Origin: Firmicutes bacterium CAG:534 | GTDB taxonomy: Bacteria; Bacillota; Clostridia; Lachnospirales; Lachnospiraceae | DNA: 6,739 nt | Assembly (NCBI GenBank): GCA_000436115.1 | Contig: FR894552.1 | Coordinates: 1,276 to 8,014 of the forward strand | Direction of reading: 5' to 3' | Shown here: positions 1 through 4,609 of the stretch, one piece after another | How positions within the stretch are numbered: position 1 is the first letter of the stretch | How the letters are laid out: each line of letters begins with the position of its first letter | Program-made: the position numbers and the translations under genes | The notes under the pieces: model-generated | What the model saw: only the letters and a program-made list of their open reading frames with translations | Told to the model about the DNA's origin: nothing | The model's database searches: none

Positions 1-51
1 GAAAGAGTGTAAAATTGCAACGAAGTATAAAAGCAAAGAGAGATGACAAAG

Positions 52-64
52 GCCGCTTTGCGGC
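52..64 (+). other. Small GC-rich hairpin in the hisS leader
   Basis: GCCGC (52-56) and GCGGC (60-64) form a perfect 5-bp stem around a TTT loop, ending 4 nt before the SD of hisS. A competing hairpin is possible: CAAAG (47-51) with CTTTG (56-60) around GCCG. The two share bases and cannot form together. No U-run follows, so it is not an intrinsic terminator as it stands. It could modulate access to the SD, be the tail of a longer leader lying outside the window, or be chance. The inverted repeat is directly visible; any function is a guess. Confidence 0.3.
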
Positions 65-79
65 AGATGGAGAGAAACT

Positions 80-1339
80 ATGGCACTGAATAAGAAGCCG
101 GTCACCGGCATGAAAGATATTCTTCCAAAGGAGATGCAGATCCGCGATTATGTGATCGGCGTGATCAAAGAGACCTATGCAAAGTTCGGGTTTTGCTCCA
201 TGGAAACTCCCTGCGTGGAAAGCATTGAAAACTTAAGCAGTAAGCAGGGCGGGGAAAATGAAAAGCTGATCTTTAAGATCCTGAAAAGGGGAGAGAAGCT
301 GAATTTGGAAACGGCACAGACGGAAGCAGACCTTGTGGACGGGGGACTCCGTTACGACCTGACGGTGCCTCTTGTGCGCTATTATTCCAATCATGCAGGT
401 GAACTTCCTTCTCCCTTTAAAGCGCTTCAGATGGGAAATGTATGGCGCGCCGACAGACCGCAGAGAGGCCGTTACCGTCAGTTTATGCAGTGCGACATTG
501 ATATTCTGGGCGAGCCCTCCAATCTGGCAGAGATCGAGCTGATCCTTGCCACCACAACCACGCTGGGGAAATTAGGATTTAAGGGCTTTCAGATCAGGAT
601 CAATGAAAGGCGCATTCTGAAAGCAATGGCGGCATACAGCGGTTTTCCGGAGGAAAGCTATGACAGTGTGTTCATTACATTAGATAAGATGGATAAGATC
701 GGTCTTGCAGGCGTAGAAGAGGAACTGCTTGCAAACGGCTTTTCCAGGGAGCAGGTAGAAAAATACCTTTCTCTGTTTAAAGGACTTGAAGAGCAGAAGG
801 ACGGCCTTTCCTATCTGGCAGAGGAGCTTGGGGCATTTCTGGAGCCGGAGGTAAGAACAAGCCTTCAGGAGATCATAGAAAGCGTCAGTGCAACAAAGGA
901 CGCTGATTTTGAAATGGTCTTTGACCCCACTCTTGTAAGAGGAATGTCTTACTATACGGGTACGATTTTTGAAATTGCAATGCCTCAGTTCGGCGGAAGC
1001 TGTGGAGGCGGAGGAAGATATGATAAGATGATCGGCCGCTTTACCGGAAATGATGTTCCGGCCTGCGGATTTTCCATTGGCTTTGAGCGGATTATCCTTC
1101 TGCTTCTGGAAAACGACTTTCAGGTGCCGACACAGCCTCAGAAAACAGCTTATCTGCTGGAAAAGGGACTGCCCAGCGACATGCTCTGCAAAGTGATCGA
1201 GGAGGCCCAGGAGGAGCGGAAGGCAGGAAAGCAGATACTGGTTGTCCGTATGAACAAAAATAAAAAGTTCCAGAAGGAACAGCTATCCAAGGAAGGCTAT
1301 ACAGAATTCAAAGAGTTTTATAAAAACCCTTTAAAGTAA
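80..1339 (+). CDS. hisS: Histidine--tRNA ligase (class II HisRS, short C-terminal domain)
   Basis: Cytosolic class II aminoacyl-tRNA synthetase that charges tRNA-His with histidine using ATP. The 419-aa protein shows the N-terminal GMKDILP block (10-16), the substrate-binding segment RYDLTVPLVRY (91-101), motif 2 with RADRPQRGRYRQF (123-135), the histidine-specific HisA motif LVRGMSYYTG (285-294), a glycine-rich strand ending GGGGRYD (309-315) and motif 3 GFSIGFER (330-337). The motif arginines R123, R287 and R337 are all present, which argues against HisZ, the non-catalytic paralogue that supports HisG. RYDLTVP and the CDIDILGEPS stretch resemble the archaeal/eukaryotic-like branch rather than the E. 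coli RPEGT type. The oddity is the C-terminus: only about 70 residues follow motif 3 instead of the usual 90-100, and the IIGE-type second half of the anticodon-binding fold is not seen. The start is supported by GGAGAG at 69-74, 5 nt upstream. The next gene begins 3 nt after the stop. Confidence 0.93.
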   Translation: MALNKKPVTGMKDILPKEMQIRDYVIGVIKETYAKFGFCSMETPCVESIENLSSKQGGENEKLIFKILKRGEKLNLETAQTEADLVDGGLRYDLTVPLVRYYSNHAGELPSPFKALQMGNVWRADRPQRGRYRQFMQCDIDILGEPSNLAEIELILATTTTLGKLGFKGFQIRINERRILKAMAAYSGFPEESYDSVFITLDKMDKIGLAGVEEELLANGFSREQVEKYLSLFKGLEEQKDGLSYLAEELGAFLEPEVRTSLQEIIESVSATKDADFEMVFDPTLVRGMSYYTGTIFEIAMPQFGGSCGGGGRYDKMIGRFTGNDVPACGFSIGFERIILLLLENDFQVPTQPQKTAYLLEKGLPSDMLCKVIEEAQEERKAGKQILVVRMNKNKKFQKEQLSKEGYTEFKEFYKNPLK

Positions 1340-1342
1340 GCT

Positions 1343-2008
1343 ATGATCAAAATTTACCGGAAGAAAATCGTATGGTCTGAGAAAGAAACGCAGCTTTTTT
1401 CAGACAAAATAGAGCAAAGAAGGCAAAATAACTTGCTGCGCACCGAAAACAAAAAGGTTTGGGTGCGCAGTTTTACTACAGGACGGTTGCTGCATCATGC
1501 ATTATGCCATTATCTGGAGCTGGAGGAGCAGGAAACACCTGCATTTCAGATAGGCTACGGGGAAAATGGAAAGCCTTTTTTGCTGGATTATAAAGAGGTG
1601 CATTATAATCTGTCCCATTCAGGCGACTGGATCCTATGTGCTGTTTCTGATCAGCCCGTAGGGATTGATATTCAGCAGAAAAGCAGTATGAGAAGGGGGC
1701 TTTGCGACAGAGTGTTTTCCGAGGAGGAAAAAAAGCTCTGGCAGGGCAAAGAAACAGATGCGATCTTCTTTCCCATATGGTGCGTGAAGGAAGGCTACAT
1801 AAAGCTTACAGGGGAAGGATTAAAAAAAGATTTGAGGCAGCTTACCGTTTCCTTTGGGGAGCAGCTTGTTATAGATCAGGGAAAGGCGGCAGCTTATTTT
1901 GTGCAGGGGAATTTCGGGAAGGACTATTGTTTTGGGGTTTGTATGTTCCAGAGAGAGCAGCAGGTAGAATGGATGGGAGAAGACATAGATGGAACAGGAA
2001 GAGAATAA
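1343..2008 (+). CDS. Sfp-type 4'-phosphopantetheinyl transferase
   Basis: Cytosolic enzyme that moves the 4'-phosphopantetheine arm of coenzyme A onto a serine of acyl or peptidyl carrier proteins, turning apo into holo form. At 221 aa it matches the Sfp/EntD family. Visible motifs are GYGENGKPFL (71-80), HYNLSHSGDW (87-96), VGIDIQ (106-111), FSEEEKKLW (125-133) and WCVKEGYIKLTGEGL (146-160). D109 and E150 match the Mg-binding Asp and Glu of the family. The usual third acidic residue (GIDIE in Sfp) is Gln111 here. The carrier-protein target cannot be read from the window, since no NRPS, PKS or fatty-acid genes are present. It starts 3 nt after hisS with only a weak SD (AAAG/GTAAG just upstream), so translation probably depends on coupling to hisS. 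Its last 20 nt overlap the next gene. Confidence 0.9.
   Translation: MIKIYRKKIVWSEKETQLFSDKIEQRRQNNLLRTENKKVWVRSFTTGRLLHHALCHYLELEEQETPAFQIGYGENGKPFLLDYKEVHYNLSHSGDWILCAVSDQPVGIDIQQKSSMRRGLCDRVFSEEEKKLWQGKETDAIFFPIWCVKEGYIKLTGEGLKKDLRQLTVSFGEQLVIDQGKAAAYFVQGNFGKDYCFGVCMFQREQQVEWMGEDIDGTGRE
1975..1979 (+). promoter_or_regulatory. Ribosome binding site of the receiver gene, inside the transferase gene
   Basis: GGGAG at 1975-1979 lies 9 nt before the ATG at 1989, within the coding sequence of the transferase. It fixes the start of the receiver protein and explains how that gene can be translated although it begins 20 nt before the upstream stop codon. Other nearby ATGs (1969, 1973) are not in the receiver's frame. 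Confidence 0.6.
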
Positions 2009-2372
2009 GAAGAAAATCCTACTGGTTGATGATGAGCCGATCAATCATAAGATCGTACAGTTTCTGATGAAGGCAGAAGCAGAATATGAGATCCTGGGAG
2101 CCGATGGAGGAAGACAGGCCCTTGAGATTTTAAGGGAACAGAAAGTGGATCTGGTGCTTTTAGATATTGAAATGCCGGATATGAATGGAAAGGAAGTCCT
2201 TTCCAAGATAAGAGAATGCTATGAAATACCAGTGGCCTTTGTTACCGCAGGGGAAAAGGCGGATGAGGAAGAGGAGGAGCTTTTAAAGGCGGATGGTTAT
2301 CTGACCAAGCCCTTTTTACCGGAAGAGCTGAAGGGCCTGATCGGCAGGCTGCTAGGAAAGGCGTTTGTATGA
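1989..2372 (+). CDS. Single-domain response regulator (CheY-like receiver)
   Basis: Stand-alone phosphoacceptor domain of a two-component relay, 127 aa with no output domain. The acidic pair D14-D15 sits in ILLVDDE, the phosphoacceptor is D59 in LVLLDIEMPDMNG, and the switch and catalytic residues T86 (FVTAG) and K107 (YLTKPF) are all present, so it should be phosphorylatable. A run of five glutamates (93-97) makes the region before helix 4 unusually acidic. The gene overlaps the end of the transferase by 20 nt and the start of the hybrid kinase by 4 nt (ATGA), which predicts tight translational coupling with the kinase. It is the natural recipient of phosphate from that kinase's HPt domain. 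With no DNA-binding or enzymatic domain, output must be by protein contact, as with CheY or Spo0F. The downstream target is unknown. Confidence 0.93.
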   Translation: MEQEENKKKILLVDDEPINHKIVQFLMKAEAEYEILGADGGRQALEILREQKVDLVLLDIEMPDMNGKEVLSKIRECYEIPVAFVTAGEKADEEEEELLKADGYLTKPFLPEELKGLIGRLLGKAFV

Positions 2373-4546
2373 AACTGGAAAAAATCCAAAAGCGTTTTTT
2401 TGATGTAGACAAGTCTATTCACCTTGTTTTGTTTAATATTATCACACTGGCAGGGATCGGCGGCGGGATTTTAGGACTGATCGTTTCCGTGGCATGCAAA
2501 CTGCCTCTTGTGCAGCTTGCTTCCATTGCAGCGGCGCTTCTCGTTCTGATCGCCTGCTTTTATATTGCAAACTGGAAGGGAAAGCTAAAGCAGGCCTCTA
2601 CAGGAATTGTGGTGATCATTACCATGCTCCTGTTTCCCGCCATGTTTTTTACAGACGGTGGCGCTTATGGAGGAATGGGCTACTGGTTTACGCTGGGGAT
2701 CGTTTTTAATTTCCTGATGGTGGAGGGCGCTGCATTTTCGGTGATCCTGGTGCTGCAGATCATTGTGATTCTCTGCTGTTACTGGGTGGCTTATCTTTAT
2801 CCGCAGCTTGTGGTTCCCATTGGTTCTGAGGCAAATATTTTTATCGACATTCTGCAAAGCCTGATCATTCTGGGACTTGTAGTGGGGGTTATTTACCGTT
2901 TCCAGACAAAGGTATACCGTAAGGCACTGCACCAGATCGAAAAGCAGAATGAAGAACTGAAGCGTTCAGAGGAAAAGGCAGACAAGGCCAATCAGGCCAA
3001 AAGCGATTTTCTTTCCAATATGTCCCATGAGATCAGAACGCCCATCAATGCTGTTATCGGCATGAATGAAATGATCCTGCGGGAGGCAAAGGAGGAACAG
3101 CTTTTAGAATATGCCACGGCAGTACAGAATTCCGCTTTGGCGCTGCTTTCCATCATCAATGATGTGCTGGACATTTCCAAGATTGAAGCGGGGAAAATTG
3201 AGATTTCTGAGGCTAGGTACGAGCTGTCCTCCCTTTTGACGGACAGCTATACAATGATCATTGACAGGGCAGAGAGCCGCGGCCTTGAGTTCGAGGTCTG
3301 CTGTGAGGAAAGCATTCCGGCCTTTCTTTTAGGGGACATGGTCAGGATCAGGCAGATCCTGGCAAATCTTCTGACCAATGCAGTAAAATATACAGATCAC
3401 GGAAAGATCAGACTATGCGTCACAGGGGAATATGAGGACGGGATCTTTTATCTGACAGCCCGGGTGGAGGATACCGGTATCGGGATCAGCGAGGAAAACA
3501 GAGAAAGGCTTTTTGGCAAGTTTGAGCGGTTTGACCTGGTGAGAAATCAAAGTATCGAGGGAACGGGGCTTGGGCTTAGTATAACCAAGGAACTGGTAGA
3601 ACTGATGCACGGAACGATCGAGGCGGAAAGCGAGTATGGGGTAGGCTCTGTGTTTACCGTACGCATTCCACAGAAGGTTCTCTCTGACCAGCCCATCGGT
3701 TCATTTGACATCAAAAAGAGAATTCACAGCAGAGAAGGACAGCATTATGAGAGCCGGTTTACGGCGCCGGCAGCGAGGATTCTGGTTGTGGATGATGTGG
3801 CAATGAATTTGAAGGTATTTGTAAACCTGCTGAAGGAAACGCAAATTGAAATTGATACTGCGCAGAGTGGTGCAGAATGTATTGCGCTTGCCACAAAGAG
3901 ACAGTATGACATTATTTTTATGGATCATATGATGCCGCAGCTTAACGGGATCGATACCCTGAAGGCCCTGCGGGAGCGGCCGGATAACCTGAATATGCAG
4001 ACACCGGTGGTCATGCTTACCGCAAACGCCCTTTCCGGTGTGGAGGAGATGTATTTGAAGGAGGGCTTTTCCGCTTATCTTTCCAAGCCGGTGCGGGGGA
4101 AAAATCTGGAGGAAATGGTACTGCGTTTTCTGCCCGGGGAAAAAGTGATAAAGGCCGGTGCCAGGGAGAAGGAGGAAAAAAAGGATCCCCTTTTGTCCCT
4201 TCAGGAAAAGGTTCCGGAGCTTTATACACAGCAGGGGCTGCTGTACTGTGCAGGAGATCAGGATTTTTATTTGGAAATTTTAAAGGACTATTGCAAAAAC
4301 GATAAAACAGAAAAGCTGCGGGCGTTGTGGAAAGCCGGAGAGCTTGAAAATTACCGGGTGGAGATCCATGGACTGAAAAGCACCTCCAAAACCATAGGGC
4401 TCACCGCATTCAGCCAGCAGGCAAAGGAAATAGAGGACGCACTGAAGGAAGGGCGGACAACGCAGCTGTCGGAAAAGTGTGAAGAACTGCTTTTGACTTA
4501 TGCAGTTTTGAAAAAAAACATAGAAAATGCATTAGATTTCATGTAA
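2369..4546 (+). CDS. Membrane hybrid sensor histidine kinase (6 TM - HisKA - HATPase - REC - HPt)
   Basis: Tripartite phosphorelay kinase of 725 aa. The N-terminus has about six membrane helices (roughly 17-42, 47-66, 76-94, 103-118, 122-144, 157-177) with very short loops, so the signal is probably sensed in the membrane or across it. A charged, probably coiled-coil linker (183-210) leads to the H-box FLSNMSHEIRTP with phospho-His H220. The ATPase domain shows the N-box LLTNAVKYT (N337), DTGIGI (368-373), LFGKFERFD (381-389) and GTGLGLSI (398-405). The attached receiver has D475-D476, phosphoacceptor D519, T551 and K573. The C-terminal HPt domain carries H667 in IHGLKSTSKTIG. All catalytic residues are intact, so phosphate can run H220 to D519 to H667 and then to D59 of the receiver encoded immediately upstream. 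The start overlaps that gene by 4 nt, with AGGAAAG (2354-2360) 8 nt before the ATG. The activating signal is unknown. Confidence 0.93.
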   Translation: MKLEKIQKRFFDVDKSIHLVLFNIITLAGIGGGILGLIVSVACKLPLVQLASIAAALLVLIACFYIANWKGKLKQASTGIVVIITMLLFPAMFFTDGGAYGGMGYWFTLGIVFNFLMVEGAAFSVILVLQIIVILCCYWVAYLYPQLVVPIGSEANIFIDILQSLIILGLVVGVIYRFQTKVYRKALHQIEKQNEELKRSEEKADKANQAKSDFLSNMSHEIRTPINAVIGMNEMILREAKEEQLLEYATAVQNSALALLSIINDVLDISKIEAGKIEISEARYELSSLLTDSYTMIIDRAESRGLEFEVCCEESIPAFLLGDMVRIRQILANLLTNAVKYTDHGKIRLCVTGEYEDGIFYLTARVEDTGIGISEENRERLFGKFERFDLVRNQSIEGTGLGLSITKELVELMHGTIEAESEYGVGSVFTVRIPQKVLSDQPIGSFDIKKRIHSREGQHYESRFTAPAARILVVDDVAMNLKVFVNLLKETQIEIDTAQSGAECIALATKRQYDIIFMDHMMPQLNGIDTLKALRERPDNLNMQTPVVMLTANALSGVEEMYLKEGFSAYLSKPVRGKNLEEMVLRFLPGEKVIKAGAREKEEKKDPLLSLQEKVPELYTQQGLLYCAGDQDFYLEILKDYCKNDKTEKLRALWKAGELENYRVEIHGLKSTSKTIGLTAFSQQAKEIEDALKEGRTTQLSEKCEELLLTYAVLKKNIENALDFM
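4163..4183 (+). other. Candidate -1 frameshift signal (dnaX-like slippery site)
   Basis: Seven A residues at 4176-4182 followed by G give the heptamer A_AAA_AAG (4177-4183). It lies in exactly the phase needed for tandem -1 slippage, with zero-frame codons AAA (4178-4180) and AAG (4181-4183) for K604-K605. AGGGAG at 4163-4168 sits 8 nt upstream, close to the layout of the E. coli dnaX signal. A second SD-like AGGAGG (4170-4175) directly abuts the A-run. Slippage would add 40 codons and stop at TAA 4303-4305, giving about 645 aa without the HPt domain. The heptamer and phase are seen. Frameshifting is inference, and a Lys/Glu-rich linker makes such a sequence easy to obtain by chance. Confidence 0.3.
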
Positions 4547-4549
4547 GAA

Positions 4550-4578
4550 TTGTGTAATTTTACTATTCGTGGTATATT
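4550..4578 (+). promoter_or_regulatory. Probable sigma-A type promoter with extended -10 for the chemoreceptor gene
   Basis: In the 63-nt gap after the kinase, TATATT at 4573-4578 differs from the TATAAT consensus by one base and is preceded by TG at 4570-4571, forming an extended -10. TTGTGT at 4550-4555 lies exactly 17 nt upstream and matches the first three bases of TTGACA; a weak -35 is common when an extended -10 is present. I see no match to a sigma-28 flagellar promoter. No intrinsic terminator is visible between the kinase and this promoter, so read-through from the upstream genes is also possible. Confidence 0.55.
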
Positions 4579-4594
4579 GGTAATAGTGTAACTG

Positions 4595-4601
4595 AAGGGG
4601 G
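4595..4601 (+). promoter_or_regulatory. Strong ribosome binding site of the chemoreceptor gene
   Basis: AAGGGGG at 4595-4601 lies 8 nt before the ATG at 4610, in an A/T-rich setting that favours initiation. It fixes the start codon of the 699-aa chemoreceptor. Confidence 0.7.
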
Positions 4602-4609
4602 ATAATTAC

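Noticed and set aside
1..79. T-box riboswitch or promoter for hisS
   Set aside because: Too little leader is present. No T-box antiterminator sequence or terminator U-run is visible, and TATAAA at 26-31 has no convincing -35 partner at the right spacing.
80..1339. HisZ (regulatory subunit of ATP phosphoribosyltransferase) instead of HisRS
   Set aside because: All catalytic motifs, including LVRGMSYYTG and the motif 2 and motif 3 arginines, are intact, and no histidine biosynthesis gene adjoins it in the window.
1822..1828. A-run in the transferase gene forming an in-phase A_AAA_AAA with a purine-rich AGGGG upstream, a second possible -1 slip site
   Set aside because: It falls inside the conserved C-terminal part of the enzyme (after GEGL, at K161-K162). 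Slippage would only yield a disrupted enzyme with a nonsense tail. It mainly shows that such motifs arise by chance here and lowers confidence in the kinase site.
1702..2067. 121-codon plus-strand open frame across the transferase/receiver junction
   Set aside because: It overlaps two genes with clear family motifs, has an arginine-rich composition typical of an out-of-frame read, and shows no domain.
4170..4195. Internal start (TTG 4193) after AGGAGG that could give a free HPt domain
   Set aside because: The spacing of 17 nt is too long for efficient initiation and no ATG or GTG lies at a suitable distance.
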